Source of the DNA: Chitinophagales bacterium
GTDB lineage: Bacteria > Bacteroidota > Bacteroidia > Chitinophagales > Saprospiraceae
Length of the DNA: 64,000 nt
Direction: 5' to 3'
NCBI GenBank assembly: GCA_013299105.1
Contig: JAAFJY010000030.1
Coordinates: 1-64,000 of the forward strand
This document shows positions 25,630 to 33,678 of the stretch, in pieces. Numbering within the stretch: the first letter of the stretch is position 1; each line of letters opens with the position of its first letter. Made by a program: the position numbers and the translations under genes. The notes under the pieces were generated by a model. The model did not search any database and was not told the origin of the DNA. It was given only the letters and a program-made list of their open reading frames with translations.

Positions 25630-28395
25630 CTACTTCGGCTTACTTGCCGCAGGAATGCCTTTGACCATCCAATCCGGCATGGCCGCACCCTTGAGGTAGT
25701 GCTCAAAAAACTGCAACATGCGCAATTGGAAATCTTTGCGGTTTTGCATTTTTACTAGGCCGTGGCCTTCTTCGTTGTAGTTGAGTAGCCAGGCGGGCTT
25801 GTTGAGGCGGCGCATGGCCATGTAAAACTCGATGCCTTGGTACCAGGGCACGGCTCCGTCTTTGTCGTTGTGCATGATCAGGAGCGGGGTCTCGATCTTA
25901 TCGGCAAAGAAAATTGGCGAGTTTTCGAGGTAACGCAAGGGTTTATCCCAGAGCGTGGCACCGATGCGGCTTTGAGATTGTTCGTACTGGAACATGCGGC
26001 TGAGGCCACTTTCCCAGCGGATGCCTCCGTAAGCTGAGACCATATTGACCACCGGAGCGCCCGATTCGGCACATTTAAACAAGTTGGTTTGAGTCACCAG
26101 GTACGCGATTTGATACCCACCCCAAGAATGGCCTTGCAAGCCCAAGTTGGCTTTGTCCACAAAACCCTTGTCGACCAAGGCAGTCACTCCCGACACCACG
26201 GCGTCCTCACAGCTTTCACCCGGGTAACCAATGCGGTAAGGAATGTCGGGGATAAATACCAAAAAGCCCCGGCTGGCCAGTTGTGAGAAATTGAGCATGC
26301 TGCGGCTCCACGAGGGGGTCCAGTGGGTATGCAGGTCATCGCTCATGCGCTCGTAGAAGTAGGTGATCATCGGGTATTTTTTCTTGGGGTCAAAGCCTTC
26401 GGGTTTGATCAACATGCCGCTCAGGCGCTCGCCCGTGGCCGAGGTCCATTCCACCAGTTCGTTGGTGCCCCACAGGAACTGCGTCTGCTGGGCATTCGCC
26501 TGGCTGATGACCTTGCTTTTTATCAGATCTGTGCTGTAACTGAGGTCTGGATAAGCCTGGAAACTGCCTTTGCGGAATACCCAACGATCGGCATTTTTGG
26601 CCTTGAGCACCTGTGTGCTGTAGTCAAATGGACCTTGTTGCAGTGGTTTTTTCTTGCCGCTGTGGATGTCGTAAGTCAAGTAGCCCTCGTCCTTGGTGTT
26701 CTCATTGACCGTGTGCAGCAGCATGGGCTTCACCTCTTCGATCGAGCGTTCTTCTGGGTCCACCCGGATGTAACGCGAGGTGATTTTTTCGGCGCGGCCA
26801 TTGGTCAGGTTGGTGGCCTTGAGTTGGCCCGTGGGGTCCAACATCCAAATGTCGTAGCGGTCGTATACCATCAGGTAGTCGTCGTCAGTGGTCCAACCTG
26901 CGTAGCCGTACATACTAGGGCGTGAAGGCGAATCGTGTAACTCATCGTAAAAAGCCACCTTGTCGTTGCTAGACAGGCGCATACTGGCTTTTTTGGCTAG
27001 GCTGTGGGCCATCCAAGCAGTGTCCTTGCTGCTGAACCAAAATACGTACTTAGCTAGGGGCGAGAAGGCCGGATTGCCGTGAATGCCTTTGTCAATCAAT
27101 TCGGCTTTACCCGTTTGTACATCGATCAGGTAGGCATCGGTTACGTTTTCCAGGCTCCAGGTGGTTTCTACCTGGTAGGCTAGGTTGTTCAAGCCAATTG
27201 CGTGGCTGGCGTTGCCTTCATTGCCCAGCCGGACATCGCGGATGTTGGGGTTGCCGAGCTGCACCAGTTTGTTTTCAGCGGTATGCCAAACGCAGGTGTA
27301 GGCGCGTTTGCGCTCGTTTTCGAGCTGTACTTTTTGCTGCGGGTAGATGAGCGGATCCTGGTAATGCCAAAGCTCCATGTTTACAATTTCCTCCTCCAGC
27401 AAGTTGGTATCCGCTAAAATAGGGGCTGGTGCGATGCCAAAAAAGAGCTTGCTACCGTCTTTGGCAAAGGTTAAAGCGGCATTTTCGCTCACTCCCCAAT
27501 CTTTTGGCAAAAAGGCATGGCCTGGGCTCAAGACCGTTTGGGCCTGGTTGTTGGCCAGCGACCACACTTGTAGTTGCCAGGGGCGGATGCGGACCTTGGT
27601 GCTGTCGAGGTCGCAGAGCATGGCTAGTTGCGTGCCTGGGCGGTTGAACTGCATGGTTTTGAAATTGCCCTTGCCCAGTTTGGCGGGCAGGATGCGCTTG
27701 CTTTCGCCGTCGAAAACGTACACGCCCGGTTTTTGGTCCTTGTTGTCGCCAGTACTGTACCAGGCAAGACGGGCTTTTTCAGGAGCTGCCACATAGCTTT
27801 TTACGTAGCCGATCAGTTGTTCGGTATTGTCAGTCAGGTTGATGATCACCAGGCCAGTGCCGTTTTCTTCGTTTTCTTTTTTTCGGGTCAAAGCCAGGCT
27901 GTCCTTGGGTGCTCTGGGCTCTACTTTGAGGGCTTCGCGGTGGTAAGCCAGCCAGCCACCCCATTTTTCAGGCAGGCTGAAGCTTTTTACCCTGGCTATT
28001 TTGGTCAGGCGCAGGTCCTTCAGGTCATAAATCCCCAGGGTATCTTTGGGCAAGTCGTCCTTTTTTACTTTGCGGCGGCGCATGGCCATCGTCGAGTCGC
28101 GCTGAGGTTTGATCAAGAAAGCGATGTGGCGGCTGTCGAAGCTGAAAGCTGGGTTTTCACCCCTTGGTACTGGATAAGTGCGATCGGTCTGGGCGTCATA
28201 AATGCGCAGCTCGCTATCGCCTTCATTGGGTTTTAGCACATAAGCCACCCAGCGGCCGTCGGCACTGATTTTGCTTTGTTCCAGGTTTTTCCAGGCCGCG
28301 ATGTCGGCATGTTCGAGTGGGCGCTTGGGCGCATTTTGTGCTCCCAGGGCAATGCTGGACAAAATCATGAGCCAGCTCAGGTGAAATTTGGGCAT
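25630..28395 (-). CDS. Secreted S9 family prolyl oligopeptidase-like peptidase
   Basis: A 921-residue exported serine peptidase that should trim peptides in the periplasm. Residues 1-19 (MPKFHLSWLMILSSIALGA) are a signal peptide. The middle (about 40-600) is a beta-propeller-like region with WD/DPP-type repeats. The alpha/beta hydrolase domain at the C-terminus has the nucleophile in GLQGHSWGGYQIA (about 755), the acid in MHNDKDGAVPW (about 842) and the His in EEGHGLVK (about 877), so the triad is complete. It has its own promoter and terminator, so it is monocistronic. Exact specificity (DPP IV, acylaminoacyl or oligopeptidase) cannot be read from sequence. Confidence 0.9.
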   Translation of the reverse strand: MPKFHLSWLMILSSIALGAQNAPKRPLEHADIAAWKNLEQSKISADGRWVAYVLKPNEGDSELRIYDAQTDRTYPVPRGENPAFSFDSRHIAFLIKPQRDSTMAMRRRKVKKDDLPKDTLGIYDLKDLRLTKIARVKSFSLPEKWGGWLAYHREALKVEPRAPKDSLALTRKKENEENGTGLVIINLTDNTEQLIGYVKSYVAAPEKARLAWYSTGDNKDQKPGVYVFDGESKRILPAKLGKGNFKTMQFNRPGTQLAMLCDLDSTKVRIRPWQLQVWSLANNQAQTVLSPGHAFLPKDWGVSENAALTFAKDGSKLFFGIAPAPILADTNLLEEEIVNMELWHYQDPLIYPQQKVQLENERKRAYTCVWHTAENKLVQLGNPNIRDVRLGNEGNASHAIGLNNLAYQVETTWSLENVTDAYLIDVQTGKAELIDKGIHGNPAFSPLAKYVFWFSSKDTAWMAHSLAKKASMRLSSNDKVAFYDELHDSPSRPSMYGYAGWTTDDDYLMVYDRYDIWMLDPTGQLKATNLTNGRAEKITSRYIRVDPEERSIEEVKPMLLHTVNENTKDEGYLTYDIHSGKKKPLQQGPFDYSTQVLKAKNADRWVFRKGSFQAYPDLSYSTDLIKSKVISQANAQQTQFLWGTNELVEWTSATGERLSGMLIKPEGFDPKKKYPMITYFYERMSDDLHTHWTPSWSRSMLNFSQLASRGFLVFIPDIPYRIGYPGESCEDAVVSGVTALVDKGFVDKANLGLQGHSWGGYQIAYLVTQTNLFKCAESGAPVVNMVSAYGGIRWESGLSRMFQYEQSQSRIGATLWDKPLRYLENSPIFFADKIETPLLIMHNDKDGAVPWYQGIEFYMAMRRLNKPAWLLNYNEEGHGLVKMQNRKDFQLRMLQFFEHYLKGAAMPDWMVKGIPAASKPK

Positions 28396-28414
28396 GGTTA
28401 GCGTTGGTTTGGCT

Positions 28415-28445
28415 CAAAAATAGGTTTTTTGGCCAACTCAGCAAG
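28415..28445 (-). promoter_or_regulatory. Promoter of the S9 peptidase gene
   Basis: On the minus strand CTTG is followed after exactly 19 bp by TATTTTTG, a perfect TAnnTTTG -7 box, 19 bp before the ATG. The predicted start of transcription leaves a leader of only about 12 nt. Confidence 0.55.
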
Positions 28446-28509
28446 GATTGGGCGATGAAAGGCGGAGTTTTGGAGATTGAGGGAATCCTTTGTGTCAGTA
28501 CCTTGGTTT

Positions 28510-28971
28510 TTACTTCGCCGCGCCCTGATACAACAAGGTCTTTTCGCTGTCTTCCAAACTGATCATGCCTTTCCATTGAATCAGCGTATATTCTGGATTT
28601 CGCCACATGTCAGCACCTTCTTCTTGGGCTTTTTCCAAAAGAATAGCATTTTTTTCACCGGGCAAAAAAAGCTCAGCTTGGGCGTCATCAGTATCAGATT
28701 TGAAGACCACGTAAGCTGCAAGGCCTTTGTCTAGTCCTTCCGCTTTTGCCTCAAGTGCGATACCGGCCTCAAAAAGCCGGATACACTCATTTTTTAATGC
28801 TGACCAGTGGTATCCGGCGGATGCTTTGCAACCATGAGCATCGGCATCGCCACCTACCATAGGGATTTCTTCTTGTTGGTTTTGCTCGCTGATTTTGGAT
28901 TCTTTCTTTGTATTGCTGCAAGCGCTCACAACAAGGGCAACGCAACATAACAGAAACAGGGCTCTTTCCAT
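28510..28971 (-). CDS. Lipoprotein of unknown function
   Basis: A 153-residue lipoprotein: LFLLCCVALVVSAC gives the lipobox. The mature part contains GCKASAGYHWSALKNECIRL with two cysteines, and a following alpha/beta stretch (AYVVFKSDTDDAQAELFLP). I do not recognise a named family, though the KASAGY..W...KNEC pattern recurs in Bacteroidota hypotheticals. It precedes the S9 peptidase gene on the same strand, but that gene has its own promoter in between. Confidence 0.7.
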   Translation of the reverse strand: MERALFLLCCVALVVSACSNTKKESKISEQNQQEEIPMVGGDADAHGCKASAGYHWSALKNECIRLFEAGIALEAKAEGLDKGLAAYVVFKSDTDDAQAELFLPGEKNAILLEKAQEEGADMWRNPEYTLIQWKGMISLEDSEKTLLYQGAAK

Positions 28972-29044
28972 AAGATCTGATATTTTAGGAAGGCCGAAAG
29001 TTAATCACTTTCTGCGAAACATTTCATAAAGTCTACTGACCCGC

Positions 29045-29293
29045 GCCCATATGAAAGAACAGCGGCACGTACACTCTTGAGCTACCACCTGGCCATTTTG
29101 TACTGCGGGATTCCAATTGGGCATTTCTTTCAGTAATTTCAGCATGGCTTCATCGCAATTGAAGCCCAATTTTTGAACGATCTGTACCTCGCTGATTTTG
29201 CCACTTGGGCTAACCATTATTTAGGCTAGGACCAAGCCTTCAATGCCATTTCACGGGCTTGTTGGGGGTATTCCAAATGCGTTTTACAGTAAA
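29045..29293 (-). pseudogene. Broken duplicate of the TonB C-terminal protein gene
   Basis: This stretch is a diverged copy of 35517-35765, the C-terminal half of the TonB-C protein encoded at 35493-35927: both contain SGKISEVQIVQKLGFNCDEA and EMPNWNPAVQNGQVVAQ. Here the frame is shifted at the end (QECTCRCSF), an early codon is lost, and the 5' half is missing exactly where element R3 (29294) begins. It is therefore a partial duplication cut off by a mobile element. Confidence 0.75.
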
Positions 29294-29427
29294 TATTTGA
29301 GCTAAAATTAAGGTGGACATATCTGCTATTGAGGTTTAGAAGAAAAAGAAAAGCAACTTCCTTTCATCCAGTTGCTTTTCTTTTTTTCACAACCCAATTT
29401 CGTCCACCTTATTTTTTTATGCTCCCC
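29294..29427. mobile_element. Small inverted-repeat element R3, copy 2 (best preserved)
   Basis: The ends TATTTGAGCTAAAATTAAGG and the complement of CCACCTTATTTTTTTATGCTC form a gapped terminal inverted repeat. The interior has a long hairpin, AAAAAGAAAAGCAACT pairing with AGTTGCTTTTCTTTTT, which looks like a bidirectional terminator. It truncates the duplicated TonB-C gene. Confidence 0.7.
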
Positions 29428-29488
29428 CAGAAGCCTACTCATCGTTCGAGAGACAGTTCTTTTAACTTTTCTTAAGTCTTACGCTACT

Positions 29489-30490
29489 TCACTCCAAAAA
29501 CCGAGGATTTTTCAAAAAACCATCATCGCTCAAACTCCTCAAAAAGGCGATGATTTGGTTCTTCTCCGTCTTGCTGATGGCAATGCCCCCTTTCAGCAAG
29601 GGATCGACCCTTTTGTGCATGGTGGCACCATTGCGGTAATGCTCAATCACTTCCGCCAAGGTTTTTAAGCGCCCATCGTGCATGTAGGGGCCGGATTGTG
29701 CAATGTTGCGCAAAGTAGGCACTTTGAAACGCAAATAATCCAGCGAATCCAGGGTCACGCTAAATCGGCCAGGGTCTTTGCCCAATGGATGCAAACCATT
29801 GTGCCGAAAAGAGTGGTCGGTTTGCAAAGGACCCGCATGACAGGCAGCACATTTTTGCTGAAAAAGCAACAAGCCACTTTTTTCATCTACGTTCAAGGCC
29901 GATTCCTGCCCCTTTAAATACCGATCGTAGCGGCTGCCAGCCGAGACGAGCATGAGTTGAAATTGCGACAAAGCTTTCATCAGGTTAGCCGTGCTGATGG
30001 TTTTGCTGCCAAAAGCCTTTTCAAACAAGGTCGGGTACTGCGAATGCACTTGGAGTTTGGCCAACACATTGGGCATTTTCTCGTCCATTTCCACCGGATT
30101 GGTGATGGGATCAAAAGGAAAAAGATCGAGGTGGGGCACCCCGCCGTCCCAGCCTAAGGAAGTACGCCAAGCCAGGTTTTGCAAAGTAGGCGCATTGCGA
30201 CGACCCAATTTATCGTCAACCCCGTGGCTCAAGTCGTGCTGGGCGTGGGCAAAAGCCGAGGCTTGTTGGTGACAGGAGTTACAAGAAATCGTACCATCCC
30301 GGCTCAAAATGGGGTCGTAAAACAATTTCTTACCCAGCGCAAAGCCCGCTGGAGTCAGCGGGTTTTGGCTAAAATCGTAGCTGGTCGGAGGAAAATGGCC
30401 TGGGCTGTTGAACAATGCTTTTTCACCGTCCTCCCGACTACAAGCAAAAAACAAAAAGCTCAAAACCATCAAACATCCTAAGTGATTCAT
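29489..30490 (-). CDS. Di-haem cytochrome c peroxidase / MbnH-MauG-like lipoprotein
   Basis: A 333-residue lipoprotein (ATG at 30490; MNHLGCLMVLSFLFFAC) with two CxxCH haem sites: CNSCH near residue 80 and CAACH near residue 220. LSRDGTISCNSCHQQASAF is typical of the MauG/CCP/MbnH superfamily. True peroxidases reduce H2O2; MauG- and MbnH-type members instead oxidise a tryptophan in a partner protein. Because an MbnP-like gene lies 7 bp upstream in the same operon, an MbnH-type role is plausible. The start at 30514 would overlap that gene and add no signal sequence, so it is rejected. Confidence 0.85.
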   Translation of the reverse strand: MNHLGCLMVLSFLFFACSREDGEKALFNSPGHFPPTSYDFSQNPLTPAGFALGKKLFYDPILSRDGTISCNSCHQQASAFAHAQHDLSHGVDDKLGRRNAPTLQNLAWRTSLGWDGGVPHLDLFPFDPITNPVEMDEKMPNVLAKLQVHSQYPTLFEKAFGSKTISTANLMKALSQFQLMLVSAGSRYDRYLKGQESALNVDEKSGLLLFQQKCAACHAGPLQTDHSFRHNGLHPLGKDPGRFSVTLDSLDYLRFKVPTLRNIAQSGPYMHDGRLKTLAEVIEHYRNGATMHKRVDPLLKGGIAISKTEKNQIIAFLRSLSDDGFLKNPRFLE

Positions 30491-30497
30491 GGCAGGA

Positions 30498-31316
30498 CTA
30501 ATAATTTTCCACATGGCTTAAACTGAACATGCCTGCCGCATAATTATCGGCCAGGGTACTGGAAAAAGAATTGAACATCACTACCGGATTCTTGGCCAAG
30601 GAGACCTTTTGTACCCCTTCCATCATCTTGGCCGCATTCACGATGAGGTGGAATGAAGAAGCCCGGGTTTGGCCCTTGCTGACGGTCAAAGTGCCATCTG
30701 ACACATTTAAATTAACTTGACGCAAATTATTGATACTGCGCTGGTTGTAACCACCAAAACCACCAATATGGAACCAAAAATTGCGCTTGCCCGTGTTGGG
30801 ATCGGCTGCAATAGCGGGTGAAGAACCCTCCATTTTGACGAAGATATAACCGCTGTTCCAGGTCCAATACATGTCGGCAGCGGTAGTTCCAGGGTCAAGT
30901 ACTCCTGTGCGTTGGGCCAAGGGCATGGTGCTGCGCAAGCTATCGATCCCGATGGTGAAGCTGATGCCTTTGTATTCTCCCAAAGGCACTTTGCGCAAGG
31001 TAACGCGCTGGCTGGCCAGTTGGTCTTCGCGGACCAAAAAGTAGCTGCTGTCCTGGAGCACGGTATAAAAACTGCCATCGGTCCGCTGCAATTTGATGTT
31101 GCTGATGTAGTAATCAAAACGGGAAATGAAGAGGTTTTCGCCTGCGGCATTTTGGTATTCGGTGCCATCGAGCAAGAGTTTGGTGCTGCCAAAACGGTTG
31201 TCGAACTTGACCACTACTGAACCCGAATCGTTCTTGGCGCTTGGGCTAGGTTGCTCATTTTTTTGACAAGCAAAAAATGAACATAGTACGATGAAAAGGG
31301 AAATTCGGAAGATCAT
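30498..31316 (-). CDS. MbnP-like lipoprotein
   Basis: A 272-residue lipoprotein (ISLFIVLCSFFAC) with the pattern of the MbnP family: VVVKFDNRFGSTKLLLDG near the start, FISRFDYYISNIKLQRTDGS, GEYKGISFTIGIDSLRS and MYWTWNSGYIFVKMEG. In methanotrophs MbnP is a periplasmic copper-binding protein whose copper site includes a kynurenine made from tryptophan by MbnH. The two Trp of YWTWNSGY are candidates for that kind of residue; this is inference. It sits directly upstream of the MbnH/CCP gene in the same operon. Confidence 0.75.
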   Translation of the reverse strand: MIFRISLFIVLCSFFACQKNEQPSPSAKNDSGSVVVKFDNRFGSTKLLLDGTEYQNAAGENLFISRFDYYISNIKLQRTDGSFYTVLQDSSYFLVREDQLASQRVTLRKVPLGEYKGISFTIGIDSLRSTMPLAQRTGVLDPGTTAADMYWTWNSGYIFVKMEGSSPAIAADPNTGKRNFWFHIGGFGGYNQRSINNLRQVNLNVSDGTLTVSKGQTRASSFHLIVNAAKMMEGVQKVSLAKNPVVMFNSFSSTLADNYAAGMFSLSHVENY

Positions 31317-31413
31317 GGTTGTTTTTGTTTTTTTGGGTGATTGCGAAAGAAAAGGCCTACTAGGCTAGCTGCTTTTCGGCTACATGCTGACCAAAACGAG
31401 CTATGGAAAAGAC

Positions 31414-32028
31414 TTAAATTCCTACCCGTATCCCCAGTTTCAGGGCACGGTACAGCATCAGGTTGATCTCTGCTTCGGGCATGAAAGGTGTGCCGATCGA
31501 CCACTCGGCTGCGCCATACACGTCGACCGGGTGCTTGCTTTCCACCCCAAAACGCCAGCCAATGTTTAAGCTGGCAGGAACATTCAGTCGATTGACTTTT
31601 GGATCCGTATTTTTGCTGCGCACCCAACGCTCGCCATTGTAGGCATAGCGTGGGTCGTTGGGTTGTGCGGAGTTGTAATGCGCGCCCAATTTCAAAGCCG
31701 TTCGCAATTGGCCGAAGGTTCGAAGTTCAAAACCAAAATCGGTGCCCAAGGTGAATATTTTCTCCACATAAGTATGGTGAAAATAGCCCGCCGAGAGGTC
31801 TTGGAACAAGCGAAAGCCATTGCCCTCGATCCAACTGCGCTCTATACCTAAGCGAAAACCCGGACGGACTGGGGTAGCATCCACCACATCCAATTGGCCT
31901 ACAAAAATACTGGCCCCGAAATCCTGGTGGTATGCTTCAGCCATCACCATCCACTTGTTTTGGGCTTGCAGCAAATGGCTTAACCCAAGCAGTAGGCACA
32001 AAAGGCCTATGCACTTTAATCTGTTCAT
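31414..32028 (-). CDS. Small outer-membrane beta-barrel-like protein
   Basis: A 204-residue exported protein: signal peptide MNRLKCIGLLCLLLGLSHLLQA, then strands with alternating aromatics (GFRLGIERSWIEGNGFRLFQ, SAGYFHHTYVEKIF) and a final LMLYRALKLGIRVGI. It resembles small Bacteroidota barrels of unknown function. It is the third gene of the copper/haem operon, 7 bp after the PHM-like gene, so it may carry its product or substrate across the outer membrane; this is a guess from position. Confidence 0.65.
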   Translation of the reverse strand: MNRLKCIGLLCLLLGLSHLLQAQNKWMVMAEAYHQDFGASIFVGQLDVVDATPVRPGFRLGIERSWIEGNGFRLFQDLSAGYFHHTYVEKIFTLGTDFGFELRTFGQLRTALKLGAHYNSAQPNDPRYAYNGERWVRSKNTDPKVNRLNVPASLNIGWRFGVESKHPVDVYGAAEWSIGTPFMPEAEINLMLYRALKLGIRVGI

Positions 32029-32035
32029 GCTTTAC

Positions 32036-32971
32036 TTATTTTTGGTTGAACAAAATTAGGGCCAAACCCATCTCGTCTTCGCTGGTCACGCCAAACTGGA
32101 TTTCGCGGTTCGTTTCGTTGTTGTAAGTCACGACGGTCCTCAAACCCTGGCCTTTTTTTACTTCCAGCGGTTTGTTGAAAAACTTGTAGGGTGGATGCTC
32201 GTAATCCTGGCTCACATACAGCAGTTGGCCGTCGATTTCACCACCAACGCCAAAGATTTCAAACTTTTCGCCCCGCTTGTGCATGTGAGACGACATCACA
32301 TAGATCAATATGTCATTGCTGAAAGTTTCGGTGTAGGTGACCTTTGTTCTGGCTTTAGGAGGAAGTTTCAGGTTTTCCGCGTTGTCGATGAATTCGGAAG
32401 TAAGGATTTGACTCGCTTGGGCTTTGGGGATGGTATTGACATTCACGTAAGCTTCTCCAAAAATGGTTTTGCTGGTTTTGTTGAAGTAATGAGAATTGAG
32501 GTCTAATGAAGCATTGGGATTGAATTTAATGGCCATACCAGCTGGTAAGCGCAGGGTAAAATCCTGGCTTTGCGCCGAAAGGAGCATGTTGGAAGAGCTG
32601 ATATTTGACCTCAGGTTGACCCTGCCATCGAGGCCATTTTGATCGCGCATCACATTGAATGCAGGTAAATTGGCCGCGTTTTCATCCCTGAAACCATAAG
32701 CCACCAAATGGTGCGTACCTGGTCGGCACTTGATCTCAAAGCTGTTGACATAAATTTCTTCCTTGTTACCCACCGGTACCCGCATGAACCACTCGCGTTC
32801 GTAATTGGCCGGAATGGGATAAGCAGGCACATGCATTTGATAGCCTTCTCCTGACTTGGGCTTGGGCAGGGGCACGAAATCAGCTGGAATATCGGCGGTG
32901 TTGTACTCAATGGTTTTTTCACAGGAAAACAACAATGAGCCAAATAATAGAACCAATAATAGATTCTTCAT
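32036..32971 (-). CDS. Copper type II monooxygenase (PHM)-like lipoprotein
   Basis: A 311-residue lipoprotein (LLLVLLFGSLLFSC). It has the signatures of the two-copper ascorbate-dependent monooxygenase fold: KCRPGTHHLVAYGF, DLNSHYFNKTSK and MSSHMHKRGEKFEI (an HxH copper site), plus TSEDEMGLALILF with the methionine of the M site region. In animals these enzymes hydroxylate peptides or dopamine; in Bacteroidota the substrate is unknown. It follows the variant cytochrome gene by 29 bp and precedes the barrel gene by 7 bp. Activity is inferred from the ligands only. Confidence 0.72.
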   Translation of the reverse strand: MKNLLLVLLFGSLLFSCEKTIEYNTADIPADFVPLPKPKSGEGYQMHVPAYPIPANYEREWFMRVPVGNKEEIYVNSFEIKCRPGTHHLVAYGFRDENAANLPAFNVMRDQNGLDGRVNLRSNISSSNMLLSAQSQDFTLRLPAGMAIKFNPNASLDLNSHYFNKTSKTIFGEAYVNVNTIPKAQASQILTSEFIDNAENLKLPPKARTKVTYTETFSNDILIYVMSSHMHKRGEKFEIFGVGGEIDGQLLYVSQDYEHPPYKFFNKPLEVKKGQGLRTVVTYNNETNREIQFGVTSEDEMGLALILFNQK

Positions 32972-33000
32972 GACATGGTAAATTAGAGCGTGGAAAAGGG

Positions 33001-33471
33001 TTATTGCATCAGTGCCTTATCGGCCACATGCCCTTCCAGTGGAGCACCAGCGGCGATCCATTGGCGTACAAACTCGATTTGAGCAGGGGTCAAGGTCAAC
33101 CCCCCGGTTGGCATTTTTGCGCCGAACTTGTACGGTGACTTGTCGTAGTTGATTTTGTGAAACAGGAAGCTCTGGTCGGGATTGCCGGGCACAATCTGTT
33201 TCAGGTTGGCAGCCCCTGCTTCCACATTGCGCACCGAGCCATTGATCATGGCATTGTACACCGCCGATCCTTTGAGCGACAACTGGTGGGAGCCATTGGC
33301 GGCATCGTGGCAACCACTCAGCGAACAGGAAACTTTGAAAATCTTGTTGTACACCAGCCCGTAGCTCGAATCAGGTGGGGTGTACGCTGGAGCCATGTCG
33401 TCGCCTTTGTTATTGGCGCAAGCAAAAAATAAGCACAAGGCGCAAACAGCGAGAAATTTGTATTTTAGCAT
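33001..33471 (-). CDS. c-type cytochrome-like lipoprotein with CX4CH motif
   Basis: A 156-residue lipoprotein, first gene of the copper/haem operon. The ATG at 33471 gives MLKYKFLAVCALCLFFAC, a clear lipobox; an upstream start adds 20 unsupported residues. The only haem-like motif is CSLSGCHDAANG, with four residues between the cysteines instead of two, a variant seen in several Bacteroidota and Planctomycetota proteins. PTGGLTLTPAQIEFVRQWI near the end supplies a Met-poor C-terminal region typical of cytochrome modules. It probably carries one haem or, if not haemylated, copper. Confidence 0.7.
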   Translation of the reverse strand: MLKYKFLAVCALCLFFACANNKGDDMAPAYTPPDSSYGLVYNKIFKVSCSLSGCHDAANGSHQLSLKGSAVYNAMINGSVRNVEAGAANLKQIVPGNPDQSFLFHKINYDKSPYKFGAKMPTGGLTLTPAQIEFVRQWIAAGAPLEGHVADKALMQ

Positions 33472-33678
33472 AGTTGGGTGATTTTGCCAGTATGATGGAC
33501 AAATTTTCAACTCACCCTCAGGTACTTTCAAACAGACAGGATGGATTGGCGATTTGAAAGGATGAATGCAACGATAAAAAGGCTGTTTTTATCCATTGGA
33601 AAAGCAGATCAATCCTGTAGAAAAGCCGAATGGTCCAGTCAACTGTCCTTTTCAGCATTTAGCCATTACCTTTATCGC

